This document shows positions 16,905 to 25,735 of a DNA stretch of 64,000 nt, in pieces. Source of the stretch: Jejuia sp049889775 (GTDB lineage: Bacteria > Bacteroidota > Bacteroidia > Flavobacteriales > Flavobacteriaceae); assembly GCA_049889775.1 (NCBI GenBank), contig JBMHCT010000005.1:186001-250000 (forward strand). The letters are read 5' to 3'. Each line of letters starts with the position of its first letter. The stretch's first letter is position 1. Made by a program: the position numbers and the translations under genes. The notes under the pieces were generated by a model. That model saw only the letters and a list, made by a program, of their open reading frames with translations. It did no database searches and was not told where the DNA came from.

Positions 16905-17813
16905 TCATTTTGTTGAATCTTGTTCAATAAGATTCGATAATTCTCTATCCGTATTTCTAATATCAGATTTCCAAGATTCAAAATATTTATGATATTTATC
17001 GGGATTGCTTTCAACCACCCATGTGGTAAATTTGACAAGGTTTCCGAAAGTATCTTTTATGTCAAGATGAGACTGTCTTTGAGTTTGATAATGATTAATC
17101 GTTCTAATTTTAGTATTCAAAACATTATCCAATTCGTAGAAGTATGCATCTAATTCAAAAGGATTTTTATATGCTGAATCCGCTCTTGAAAGAATATGTT
17201 CAAAACTATTTAAATGTTTATAATGGTCAGTTAATATTCTAAGAGGGGTTTCTGTTGCTTTAAGAATTACAACTTCCATCAAAGTGTTTTTAATATTTCT
17301 TTTATCCAATGTTTGTTTGAAACTAATATCATTTTTGTGAAGATTATAGTTTCTTAGTTTGCGTACTACATTTTTTAAGTTATAATTTGAAAATACTTTT
17401 AGAATTTCATCTTTCAGATTACTTGAGTATTTAGTCGATATCTCGTCATCAAAAAATGATTCATTATCAGGAAGATAAGACTTTGGGATTTTAGATTTGG
17501 ATGTTATCGTCACTTGATGAATATTTACTTCATCATCAATATCTAAAAAATAGACTAGTTCATTTGAATCTTTTATTATACTTCTTAAAGATTTACTTTT
17601 ATTGAAGTATTCATAAAGTGAATATTTTTCAACTGTAAATAAAAGCCATCTGTTTAGAGTATCACTACAATCAACCCAATACATAAGATAATTCGTTCCA
17701 TTCTCATCGTAAAAATGAGATAGCAATGGGCCTTCGAAAAAAATTATATCACCTCGTTTTGTCAGCTTAAAATTAAGCTTTGGGATATTATAACCATCCA
17801 ATTTTTCCATCAC
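16905..17813 (-). CDS. Uncharacterised protein, second gene of an accessory pair
   Basis: A 302-residue soluble protein without signal peptide or membrane segment. The N-terminal 110 residues (GDIIFFEGPLLSHFYDENG, then YLMYWVDCSDTLNRWLLF) resemble the N-terminal region of DUF6575-type proteins, recalled from memory and not checked. The rest is helical, with many Asn, Lys and His. It overlaps the upstream 139-residue gene by four bases (ATGA), so both are probably co-translated. The pair is more A+T rich than its flanks and sits alone between a transporter gene and a DUF2911 gene, suggesting an inserted accessory module. Function unknown. Confidence 0.65.
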   Translation of the reverse strand: MMEKLDGYNIPKLNFKLTKRGDIIFFEGPLLSHFYDENGTNYLMYWVDCSDTLNRWLLFTVEKYSLYEYFNKSKSLRSIIKDSNELVYFLDIDDEVNIHQVTITSKSKIPKSYLPDNESFFDDEISTKYSSNLKDEILKVFSNYNLKNVVRKLRNYNLHKNDISFKQTLDKRNIKNTLMEVVILKATETPLRILTDHYKHLNSFEHILSRADSAYKNPFELDAYFYELDNVLNTKIRTINHYQTQRQSHLDIKDTFGNLVKFTTWVVESNPDKYHKYFESWKSDIRNTDRELSNLIEQDSTK

Positions 17814-18229
17814 TCTAATATACGAATTATTTCAAACCGTTTGTCAAATTCATGGTTTGTTCTATAATGAAAATTAAAATGGCCATTATTATCTACATTG
17901 CTGCCAACTCCATCATCATTAACTAAATTTCCTTTAGCAATATGCGTGCCTAAAAGCTTTTTTAAGTTTTTAAACTTTTTTGTTAGTTTAGAAAAATGAG
18001 CTTGACTATTTTCAAGACTATCATGAAAAGATAGAGCATATATTTCACACTTTTGAATATCGCTTTTATCATTCAATTTCTTAGGGTTTTTTTCAGCTTG
18101 GGCTATAAAATTTCTTTTGTCTTGAATATCTTCAAATACCCACCGAAAGGATTCACACTGTTTTTGTTCATATTCAGTTGGCGGACACTTTTCTAATTTG
18201 TTCATTTCTTTTTGATAGGAATATTTCAT
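17810..18229 (-). CDS. Uncharacterised protein, first gene of an accessory pair
   Basis: A 139-residue basic protein, probably cytoplasmic and helical (residues 1-100), followed by a Gly/Asn/Asp-rich segment (GVGSNVDNNGHFNFHYRTNHEFD). I recognise no family. The ATGA overlap with the following gene implies coupled expression, and proteins encoded this way often act together. Low-complexity AT-rich codon use sets it apart from nearby housekeeping genes. Confidence 0.6.
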   Translation of the reverse strand: MKYSYQKEMNKLEKCPPTEYEQKQCESFRWVFEDIQDKRNFIAQAEKNPKKLNDKSDIQKCEIYALSFHDSLENSQAHFSKLTKKFKNLKKLLGTHIAKGNLVNDDGVGSNVDNNGHFNFHYRTNHEFDKRFEIIRILE

Positions 18230-18527
18230 TTAGCTAAAGTAGTATTTTTTCTATATTTAACAGAACACGGTCACGAATATAAGCCGTGAGTAATGGTTTA
18301 TATCAACTGATAACCGAATATATCCGAAATTTTCTACGAAATCAAGTGCTTTGATTGTGGTGACTTTGCATCAAAGCATAAAATAAAGTTAACCATCAAC
18401 CACGCGTACAACAAACCCAAATAAACCAGCGTTCTATTTTACAAATACTTTACTATCAAGTATCTTTGCGGAAGAAGTAATTTGACCAGTTTGGTTGAAG
18501 CACTTCGTTCAAAAACCCTCTTAATCC
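18230..18527. other. Gene-free stretch with inverted repeats
   Basis: No convincing coding frame. It holds two short inverted repeats: CACGG/CCGTG (18266-18288) and the perfect eight-base pair GCTTTGAT/ATCAAAGC (18348-18377). TATCTTTG at 18461-18468 matches the -7 consensus and probably serves the DUF2911 gene. The left part may mark the edge of an inserted module. Confidence 0.5.
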
Positions 18528-19082
18528 ATGAATAGTTTTTTTAAGCGTACCATATTTATACTAATTCTTGCCGCTGCCGGAATTTACGTCTATTCCTACT
18601 TAAACGATGGTCTGCAAAAACGAAAAAGTCCTAAAAAAAATGTAGCGTTTAAAGTTGACGACTTGCGACTGAATGTGTTTTATAACCGACCTTCAAAACG
18701 CGGACGTGAAATTTTTGGAGCGCTTGTACCTTATGACGAAGTATGGCGTACAGGTGCCAACGAAGCTACAACTTTTGAAACCAATCAACCTCTCAAAATA
18801 GGCAATAATAATATCGCAGCCGGAAAATATACACTGTGGACCATACCTAACGATACAGCGTGGACTGTTATTTTTAACTCCAAACAATATCCTTGGGGTG
18901 TTGATCAGGTTACTCATAAACCATTGCGAGAACCAGAGTTTGATGTGGTAAACTATATTGCCCCAGTAGATCATTTGGATACCAACGTAGAACAATTCAC
19001 CATTGCCTTTGACAATTCTACCGATCAGCTGTTTATGACTATGGCTTGGGATGATGTTCGTATTAGAGTGCCTTTGCATTAA
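18528..19082 (+). CDS. DUF2911 domain protein, membrane-anchored
   Basis: The 184-residue protein has an N-terminal membrane anchor (about residues 7-25) and a DUF2911 domain recognised by VFYNRPSKRGREIFGALVPYDEVWRTGANEAT and the later GKYTLWTIP. DUF2911 proteins are common in Bacteroidota, usually exported, with no known activity. A TATCTTTG -7 box lies about 60 bases upstream. The gene stands alone before meaB. Confidence 0.88.
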   Translation: MNSFFKRTIFILILAAAGIYVYSYLNDGLQKRKSPKKNVAFKVDDLRLNVFYNRPSKRGREIFGALVPYDEVWRTGANEATTFETNQPLKIGNNNIAAGKYTLWTIPNDTAWTVIFNSKQYPWGVDQVTHKPLREPEFDVVNYIAPVDHLDTNVEQFTIAFDNSTDQLFMTMAWDDVRIRVPLH

Positions 19083-19142
19083 ATTAAAAATAGAGTAGTT
19101 GAGTTTATAAATTGCTATCTTAGTTACGCATTAGTTATAATT

Positions 19143-20225
19143 GTGACCAACAAAAAAAAGACAGCTTTAAAAACTTCAGAAGGTGTTTCAGATTCTGAAA
19201 CTAGTACTCCCATTTCCATATCGCAATTCAAATCTAGGCGCACTAAAAATGTTAATGCCATTCAGTTGGTTAATGGTGTTTTAAATCGAAATATTACAGA
19301 TTTAAGTCGATCTATTACTCTGGTTGAGAGTACAAAACCCTCACATCAGAAAAAAGCAAATACCATTTTAAAATCATGTTTACCACATGCAAATAATTCC
19401 ATACGAATAGGTATTACTGGTGTTCCTGGAGTTGGAAAGAGTACCTTTATTGAAACTTTTGGAAAACATTTGACCGCTTTAGGAAAACGTGTTGCGGTTT
19501 TGGCGATAGACCCTAGTAGTTCTGTAACAAAGGGTAGTATTCTTGGGGATAAAACACGGATGGAAGCGTTGGTAAAGGATAAAAATGCCTACATAAGGCC
19601 GTCGGCATCTGGAGAAACACTAGGGGGTGTTGCTAGAAAAACCAGAGAAAGTATTGTGCTTTGTGAAGCTGCAGGTTTTGATATTATTTTAATTGAAACA
19701 GTGGGTGTTGGGCAAAGTGAAATTGCGGTTCATAGTATGGTAGATTTCTTTTTGTTGCTCAAACTGGCTGGTGCGGGCGATGAATTACAAGGCATTAAAC
19801 GCGGTATCATAGAAATGGCCGATGCTATCGCCATCAACAAAGCGGATGGTGATAATAAAAAGGCTGCAAAATTAGCTAAAGTGGAATTTAATAGAGCCTT
19901 GCACTTATACCCTCAAAAAACCTCAGGCTGGACGCCTAAAGTCGCCTTATGTAGTGCTGTTGAAAATGAAGGTATTGATACCATATGGCAGTTAATTTCT
20001 AAATATATTACCTTAACAAAAAGTAATAATTACTTCGATAAAAAACGAAATGAACAGAATAAGTTTTGGCTCATTCAAACGATTGAAAGTCGATTAAAAT
20101 CTGATTTTTTCAACGAGGGAAAAGTTAAAGTTGCTTTAGAAGAACAATTGAAGTTAGTAGAAAGCAATAAAACAACGCCCTTTGCAGCGGCTGAATTTAT
20201 TTTAGGAATTAACAAAATGCTTTAA
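19143..20225 (+). CDS. meaB: Methylmalonyl-CoA mutase-associated GTPase MeaB
   Basis: G3E-type chaperone GTPase that protects and reloads the adenosylcobalamin cofactor of methylmalonyl-CoA mutase. The 360-residue protein shows the P-loop GVPGVGKST (93-101), the DPSS and GDKTRM region, the SGETLGGVARKT segment, ETVGVGQSE and the guanine-specificity motif NKAD. The start is GTG at 19143. No mutase genes lie in the window, so the partner is encoded elsewhere. Its last 24 bases overlap the convergent PAP2 gene. Confidence 0.94.
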   Translation: MTNKKKTALKTSEGVSDSETSTPISISQFKSRRTKNVNAIQLVNGVLNRNITDLSRSITLVESTKPSHQKKANTILKSCLPHANNSIRIGITGVPGVGKSTFIETFGKHLTALGKRVAVLAIDPSSSVTKGSILGDKTRMEALVKDKNAYIRPSASGETLGGVARKTRESIVLCEAAGFDIILIETVGVGQSEIAVHSMVDFFLLLKLAGAGDELQGIKRGIIEMADAIAINKADGDNKKAAKLAKVEFNRALHLYPQKTSGWTPKVALCSAVENEGIDTIWQLISKYITLTKSNNYFDKKRNEQNKFWLIQTIESRLKSDFFNEGKVKVALEEQLKLVESNKTTPFAAAEFILGINKML

Positions 20226-20774
20226 CAAATAACTACCAAGTTTATAAAATAAGAACCCAGAAAAGGCGCCAAAAGTTAAGCCACAAACAATATCCAAAGG
20301 ATAATGTACCCCTAAATAAATTCTACTGTAGGCAACAATAAAACTAACTACAATTAAAAGGTAAATTAGGTTCTTGTAATAACTTTTCAGAAGTAAGCCT
20401 CCAAAAATAGCAACAGCCATAGAGTTTGAAGAGTGACCGGAGAAAAAACCATATTTACCGCATCTAATGGCTACATATCGCATTTGATCAAAAATATCAG
20501 GGTTACCACAAGGGCGTGCTCTTTGAAACCCTCGTTTAAATACATTAGTAATCTGGTCTGTAAACGTTATCATTAAAGCAGCAATAACCATCAAAATAAG
20601 TGTGTCTTTCCAGCCAAATTTCTTTTGAAAAAAGAAAAGTAAAAACACACCCAATATAGGGCCGAAAATATATTTATTGGTAATGGTGCGCCATAATTCG
20701 TCCCAAGATTCTGAACCCAGATTATTTAGGTATAAAAAGAGATCGGTATCGTATTCTAAAAGTTGTTCTATCAT
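20202..20774 (-). CDS. PAP2 family phosphatase (undecaprenyl-diphosphatase-like)
   Basis: A membrane phosphatase of 190 residues with about five membrane helices. All three PAP2 motifs are intact: K80 to R87 in KRGFQRARP, SGHS (112-115), and R151...H157...D161 in SRIYLGVHYPLD. Such enzymes remove phosphate from lipid carriers such as undecaprenyl diphosphate or from phospholipids; the substrate cannot be told from motifs. It follows the MATE and small acidic genes on the same strand and probably shares their transcript. Confidence 0.9.
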   Translation of the reverse strand: MIEQLLEYDTDLFLYLNNLGSESWDELWRTITNKYIFGPILGVFLLFFFQKKFGWKDTLILMVIAALMITFTDQITNVFKRGFQRARPCGNPDIFDQMRYVAIRCGKYGFFSGHSSNSMAVAIFGGLLLKSYYKNLIYLLIVVSFIVAYSRIYLGVHYPLDIVCGLTFGAFSGFLFYKLGSYLLKHFVNS

Positions 20775-20783
20775 AAACTAAAC

Positions 20784-21011
20784 CTAATCTTCATATTTTG
20801 CTATTTCAGCATCATAAAACGCTGTAGCTAATTTAATAGCGTTTTCGGTTTCTGTGGCTAACTCTTTCTGGTCTTCAGCATCAAAATCCTCAAACCACTC
20901 AACGTCATCGTTTTCAAGATTAATAATAAAGCGCGGAAATTCAGTATGAATGATAAAAATAGCTTCTGGGTACTCTGAATTATCGCCTAGAATAAATTTT
21001 GGAAGGGTCAT
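20784..21011 (-). CDS. Small acidic conserved protein
   Basis: A 75-residue, strongly acidic soluble protein (NDDVEWFEDFDAEDQKELATE) with no motif I can name. It overlaps the end of the MATE gene by four bases and precedes the PAP2 gene by nine, so it sits in the middle of a three-gene transcript. The compact, well-folded-looking sequence with conserved aromatic residues supports a real gene. Confidence 0.75.
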   Translation of the reverse strand: MTLPKFILGDNSEYPEAIFIIHTEFPRFIINLENDDVEWFEDFDAEDQKELATETENAIKLATAFYDAEIAKYED

Positions 21012-22396
21012 GTTATTGGTTTTGTAGAAGACAAAATTAATCTTTTAGTCAAGTAATTAAATCGAATATACAACAAAATTGCAGCACTTGTTAAACCCAC
21101 CAATAAACCAATCCAAATACCAACATTCCCTAAAACGTGCGCCTTTCCTAAATACCACGATACGGGAAACCCTAAAACCCAATAGGCAATAAATAATAAT
21201 AGCATTGGCACTTTTACATCTTGCAAGCCTCTTAAAGCACCGAGCACTATAACTTGAATGCTATCACTTAATTGAAAAACTGCAGCAACCAACAATAATT
21301 TTGATGCTATTACTAGTACTTCGCTATTGTCAAGCGCATTCACTATATCATTATGATCCAGATATAATTTGGGTAATTGATTATGAAATATTAAAAACAA
21401 AATGGCAAATCCGAAAGCTAAAATAAATCCGAAAAGAAAAATAGAAAACGCAATACGCCGCAACTCTTTGTAACGCTTTAACCCTTTTTGGTTGCCAACG
21501 CGTATCATGGCGGTTACACTTAATCCCATGGCCACCATAAATGTCATAGAAGCCAAGTTTAACGCTATTTGATTCGCCGCCTGCGGATTTTTACCCAATA
21601 AACCACTTAACCAAATGGCGGCAGTGAAAATTGCTACTTCAAAAAACATTTGCATTGCACTTGGTACGCCTAGATTAAATATTTTTCGCATCACAGACTT
21701 ATCCAAGTTGAAAAACTTTATGTTCGAAACATAATGGCAAGCGCTTTTGTTTCTTTTTAATAAAAACCATAAGTAAGCTACCATAATAATCCTTGAGGCT
21801 AATGTGCCATAAGCGGCACCAACAATACCTAGCTCTGGCATACCAAACTTTCCGAAAATTAGAATGTAGTTTAGGCAGATATTGATAATATTGGCTAATA
21901 AGGTAGCGTACATAGGCGGTTTGGTCATTGATAAACCATCGCTAAACTGCTTAAAACCTTGAAAAATAATTAAAGGGATTAATGATGCTGCAACTAAATC
22001 CAAATAGGGAATGGCCAATTCAACCACCTCTTTAGGTTGTTTCATAAAGTACATAAGTGGTTTAGAAAAATAAACTCCCAAGAATAAAACAATACCTAAA
22101 ACGGTGCATAGAAATAACCCATGCTTAAAGTAAGATTTGCCAGTTTTGAAATTTTGTGCTGCGTCAGCTTCTGCAATTAAAGGCGTAATGGCCGTTGAGA
22201 ATCCAATACCTAAAGACATGGCGATAAACATAAAACTATTTCCTAAGGACACAGCAGCAAGTTCTGCAGTACCCAATTGACCGACCATAACATTGTCAAC
22301 AAAAGTTACAAAAGTATGACCCAACATACCCAACATTACTGGGGAAGCGAGCTTCCAGTTGTATTTAAACTCTTTTGTGTAACTTTGTAAATACAT
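21008..22396 (-). CDS. MATE family multidrug/Na+ antiporter
   Basis: An inner-membrane efflux protein of 462 residues with twelve predicted helices in two homologous halves. The N-terminal half has the VDNVMVGQLGTAELAAVSLG segment typical of the NorM-type MATE branch, and the second half has a similar GVPSAMQMFFEVAIFTAAIWLSG region. MATE proteins export cationic compounds in exchange for Na+ or H+. It is the first gene of a minus-strand trio with a small acidic protein and a PAP2 phosphatase. Confidence 0.93.
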   Translation of the reverse strand: MYLQSYTKEFKYNWKLASPVMLGMLGHTFVTFVDNVMVGQLGTAELAAVSLGNSFMFIAMSLGIGFSTAITPLIAEADAAQNFKTGKSYFKHGLFLCTVLGIVLFLGVYFSKPLMYFMKQPKEVVELAIPYLDLVAASLIPLIIFQGFKQFSDGLSMTKPPMYATLLANIINICLNYILIFGKFGMPELGIVGAAYGTLASRIIMVAYLWFLLKRNKSACHYVSNIKFFNLDKSVMRKIFNLGVPSAMQMFFEVAIFTAAIWLSGLLGKNPQAANQIALNLASMTFMVAMGLSVTAMIRVGNQKGLKRYKELRRIAFSIFLFGFILAFGFAILFLIFHNQLPKLYLDHNDIVNALDNSEVLVIASKLLLVAAVFQLSDSIQVIVLGALRGLQDVKVPMLLLFIAYWVLGFPVSWYLGKAHVLGNVGIWIGLLVGLTSAAILLYIRFNYLTKRLILSSTKPIT

Positions 22397-22497
22397 GCAG
22401 CAAAGGTAATTGATATTGCCTTGAAAAGAAGTGAAGGTGTTGTCGTTTTAGGATAACTCGGTTTTTAACAAATGTTAATAACTAATTTCTAGGTTAA

Positions 22498-22528
22498 TTT
22501 AAAAAAATGAAGTGATTCCTTACATTTG
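22498..22528 (+). promoter_or_regulatory. Orphan Bacteroidota-type promoter
   Basis: TACATTTG (22521-22528) matches the -7 consensus, and TTTA lies at 22498-22501 with a 19-base spacer. It points right into a stretch with no plus-strand gene before a terminator at about 22630. Confidence 0.5.
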
Positions 22529-22534
22529 CACGAA

Positions 22535-22662
22535 ATTTATTGTTGCTCTCATAAAGATATAATAGCACTAAGAAACATCAGTTTTTATTTTTAAAGGGAT
22601 TAAAAATTAAAAGATTATAGTTTCTACGTAGAAAAGGGAAAATTAATTTTTTCCCTTTTTTA
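22535..22662 (+). ncRNA. Candidate small RNA
   Basis: A promoter-like element at 22498-22528 and a terminator hairpin at 22631-22657 (AAAAGGGAAAA paired with TTTTCCCTTTT, then T's) define an unannotated transcript of about 125 bases on the plus strand. I see no start codon with a useful frame inside. It matches no RNA family I know. The hairpin also ends the minus-strand rhodanese gene, so it may exist for that gene alone. Confidence 0.35.
22631..22658. terminator. Bidirectional terminator
   Basis: An AAAAGGGAAAA arm pairs with TTTTCCCTTTT around a TTAATT-containing centre. The longer T run is on the plus strand. It lies just after the rhodanese gene stop on the minus strand. Confidence 0.75.
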
Positions 22663-22665
22663 GTC

Positions 22666-22971
22666 TTATAGTAGTCGTGTTAAATCTGCCATACCACCAC
22701 CGTTAACGGCTTCCATTTTGTAAAACTTTAATAGTTTGGCAGCCTTTGCAGATCTAACTCCGCTCTTACAATGTACAATAAATGGTTTATCCAACTTTTT
22801 TAAGGCTTCAATGTTATCTTTTAGATCGCTTAAAGGTACATGGATTGCATTAGGGATATGGGCTTCATTCCATTCTCTCTTAGTTCTTACATCTAAGATA
22901 ATAGCGTCTTGCTTTAACAAGTTTTTTACCCTTTGTTCATTTTTTTTAAAGAAAAAGCTAAGTAAGCCCAT
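22666..22971 (-). CDS. Single-domain rhodanese-like protein
   Basis: A 101-residue cytoplasmic protein with a complete rhodanese fold: ILDVRTKREWNEAHIPNAIHVPL (the conserved Asp-Val-Arg and Glu-His region) and the active-site loop HCKSGVRS with the catalytic Cys, then GGGMADL. It likely carries sulfur as a persulfide. I chose the ATG at 22971, which opens MGLLSFFFKK; the frame continues to an ATG at 23028, but that extension looks unlike the family. Confidence 0.87.
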   Translation of the reverse strand: MGLLSFFFKKNEQRVKNLLKQDAIILDVRTKREWNEAHIPNAIHVPLSDLKDNIEALKKLDKPFIVHCKSGVRSAKAAKLLKFYKMEAVNGGGMADLTRLL

Positions 22972-23107
22972 TTTAATTTTGTTTTCAGACTTAATATTCA
23001 TAAAAATCTCATGCTTAAAGTTAATCAAAATTTATCCATGTTGTTAGTGTTTTATTGCTTTTGATCCATATTTTTTTACGTATCTTCAACCCAATAAAAT
23101 TAGTATC

Positions 23108-23857
23108 ATGGAGCCTTTCGTAACACTTAAAATTGAAGACAGTATTGGTTTTATTGAGTTTTTTCATCCCAATAAAAATTCTATGCCCAGTGATATATTA
23201 TCCAAATTAGCTACAACTATTTTTGAAGCCGGTGAAGATGAAGCCATAAAGGTTATTGTTTTAAAAAGTGGCGGCGATAGAACGTTTTGCGCTGGTGCAA
23301 GTTTTAACGAATTAATAGCTATAAAAGATGCCGAGATAGGGCAGCGTTTTTTTGCTGGGTTTGCCAATGTAATAAACGCAATGCGTAAATGCCCTAAAAT
23401 AATTATCGGTAGGGTGCAAGGTAAAGCAGTTGGAGGTGGTGTTGGTCTCGCTGCGGCAACCGATTATTGCTTCGCTACTAAGTTTGCTGCAATTAGACTT
23501 AGCGAGTTGAGTATTGGTATTGGTCCTTTTGTGATTGAACCTGGAGTGTCTAGAAAAATAGGTAAAATAGCTATGAGCCAGATGACCATTGATGCTGAAA
23601 CGTTTTACGCGGCAGACTGGGCAAAAGATAAAGGCTTATATGCTGATGTTTTTGAAACAACAGAGGAACTTGATATAGCTGTGAAAGCTTTAGCGGATAA
23701 ACTTGCAGGTTATAATCCTGAGGCGCTTTCTGAAATGAAAAAAGTGATTTGGGAAGGTACTGACCATTGGGATGGTTTGTTATCCGAACGTGCACAAACT
23801 AGTGGAAGGCTGGTTTTAAGTGAGTTTACAAAAAACACGTTGAAGCGTTTTAAGTAA
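23108..23857 (+). CDS. Enoyl-CoA hydratase/isomerase (crotonase) family protein
   Basis: The 249-residue protein has the crotonase oxyanion-hole segments TFCAGASFNEL (about 59-69) and GKAVGGGVGLAAATDY (about 101-116). The second catalytic Glu position common in hydratases (after LSE) is retained in SELSIGIGP, but the exact chemistry (hydratase, isomerase or thioesterase-like) is not clear. It is convergent with the aromatic amino acid hydroxylase gene, so a link to aromatic degradation is possible but unproven. Confidence 0.85.
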   Translation: MEPFVTLKIEDSIGFIEFFHPNKNSMPSDILSKLATTIFEAGEDEAIKVIVLKSGGDRTFCAGASFNELIAIKDAEIGQRFFAGFANVINAMRKCPKIIIGRVQGKAVGGGVGLAAATDYCFATKFAAIRLSELSIGIGPFVIEPGVSRKIGKIAMSQMTIDAETFYAADWAKDKGLYADVFETTEELDIAVKALADKLAGYNPEALSEMKKVIWEGTDHWDGLLSERAQTSGRLVLSEFTKNTLKRFK

Positions 23858-23872
23858 TTAATGGGGTTATTT

Positions 23873-25639
23873 TTAGATATTTATTTTTTTAGATCTTACA
23901 ATTGCCAATCCATCATCAATCAACCTCCCGAACTCAGGTTTGTTATGTTTTATGGTTTCGAGATGCAGTAAAATTTTATGGGATAATTGAGACTCATTGT
24001 CTAATTGGGCTAATTCAAAAAGCTCAATTGGAAGTAGCCAATCATTAGGATGATTTTCTATTAGAGCCTCCAGAACTTTGTTTCTAGAAATAGTGTTGTT
24101 ATTGCCTTCACGATAATCCCGAACTTGTTGATATAACTCCTCTAAAGCCAATTGCTGTTCAGATTTGTCTATTTGCACTGTATGTGTGGTTGGTACATGG
24201 GTTATTAAATTAAAACTTTCAAGATCCGCAGGTCCAGAAAAAGCAGAAACAATTTCCTTTCCAATGGCCATATCATATATACCCCATTCTGGTTTAAATA
24301 GAATAATATCGTTATGCGTAACTGTACAATCATTAAAGCTTATTAATATTATTTTTCCCTGTAGGTTTCGTTTCCCAGTAATAATCTCACCCGATACTGT
24401 AAGACCTCCTTCAAAATTTAAAGTAATCGTTTTTCCTTCATAAATATTATAGGCAGCTAAATCTCTCGGACTCATATCTTCAATAGCGATATTGATACCT
24501 TTAAGCTTTCCTATGGGTGAACCAAAACCGTTTTGGTGATTTTCAATGCCATGACCCACTAATTCCTTCTCCCTATACGCCAAAGCTGTTGTGTCAGTTG
24601 TTTGCACGTACACAGGTAAGCCTTCATGTGAAATTATATGACTAAAAATACCCGAAATTTGAAGTCCTGTACTCAATTCAATGGTACCTAAAGCTTTTGA
24701 TGCAATGAGTTTGTTCACACCTGAAAGCCCACCTTTGCGCAATGCCATAGTGTTTGCAAATTCTTCTAAAATTAAACTTAAATGTGCAAAATCAGGAGTA
24801 ACGTAAAGTTGAGGCTGAGGTTGGGTAATATCAAAATCTCTAAATGCAGCATTTATGTTGTATTCCAATTTTTCAACGTCATCGGTCATGCACCAGGTGC
24901 TTTCTCCAATGGATGATAGTAATCCTGCACCGTAAATCTTGGGATTGTCTAAAGTGCCTATCAATCCATATTCAACGGTCCACCAGTGTAAATTTCGAAT
25001 TAGTGCCATTTCACTAGGCTCACCCATGTTTTGTTGTAGTTCTTCAACTTTTTTTTCAGCTGAAGCAATAGCTTCCGTTGTTGAATTTGGTGCTTCTTTA
25101 ATTATGGAAAGGTGTCTCACAGCTTCATATAATCCATAATCTTTTGCAGAAGAGATGGCTTTACAACCTATTTCACCAAATCTTCTAAGGTATTCGGCAT
25201 ATTCAGGGTTTGCAATTATCGGTGCATGACCCGCGCCTTCGTGAATGATGTCGGGTGCAGGTGTGTATTCAATATGTTCAAGTTGTCTTATGTCGCTCGC
25301 AATTACCAAAACATTATAGGCTTGAAATTCCATAAACGCATTGGGTGGAATAAAACCATCTACCGCCACAGCTGCCCAACCAATATCTTTCAAAATACGG
25401 TTCATGCCGTACATATTCGGTATACTGTCTATCGAGATTCCTGTTCGCTTTAAGCCTTCCAGATACGATTTGTGGGCTACAGTACTTAGAAAATCAATAT
25501 TCTTTCGCATAACATACCGCCATACCGCTTGGTCTATAGCAGAATAAAGCTGATAGTTTTGGGGTTTAATAAACTGCCTTAAGTGTTTTGGTAGTTTATT
25601 TAATATTACGTTGGTTTCGAAATTATTGGACATTTTCAA
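23873..25639 (-). CDS. Biopterin-dependent aromatic amino acid hydroxylase, long form
   Basis: A non-haem iron monooxygenase related to phenylalanine 4-hydroxylase. The iron ligands are visible: His133 and His138 in HEGAGHAP and Glu223 in WWTVEYGLIG. The catalytic domain takes up about residues 25-310. The protein is 588 residues, whereas the bacterial PhhA is about 260-300; the C-terminal 270 residues (from about 315, including LSTGLQISGIFSH and LNFEGGLTVSGEIITGKR) form an extra region I believe is usual in Bacteroidota homologues. Phenylalanine to tyrosine is the likely reaction, though tryptophan cannot be excluded. Confidence 0.9.
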   Translation of the reverse strand: MKMSNNFETNVILNKLPKHLRQFIKPQNYQLYSAIDQAVWRYVMRKNIDFLSTVAHKSYLEGLKRTGISIDSIPNMYGMNRILKDIGWAAVAVDGFIPPNAFMEFQAYNVLVIASDIRQLEHIEYTPAPDIIHEGAGHAPIIANPEYAEYLRRFGEIGCKAISSAKDYGLYEAVRHLSIIKEAPNSTTEAIASAEKKVEELQQNMGEPSEMALIRNLHWWTVEYGLIGTLDNPKIYGAGLLSSIGESTWCMTDDVEKLEYNINAAFRDFDITQPQPQLYVTPDFAHLSLILEEFANTMALRKGGLSGVNKLIASKALGTIELSTGLQISGIFSHIISHEGLPVYVQTTDTTALAYREKELVGHGIENHQNGFGSPIGKLKGINIAIEDMSPRDLAAYNIYEGKTITLNFEGGLTVSGEIITGKRNLQGKIILISFNDCTVTHNDIILFKPEWGIYDMAIGKEIVSAFSGPADLESFNLITHVPTTHTVQIDKSEQQLALEELYQQVRDYREGNNNTISRNKVLEALIENHPNDWLLPIELFELAQLDNESQLSHKILLHLETIKHNKPEFGRLIDDGLAIVRSKKINI

Positions 25640-25735
25640 ATTTTCAAGACTAAATCTTACTAAAAATACGAATAATTCATTTTTAGAGCTATTTTTTAAC
25701 TTTTATTTCAAAGATAGCTAAGGTGTTAGTGAAGT

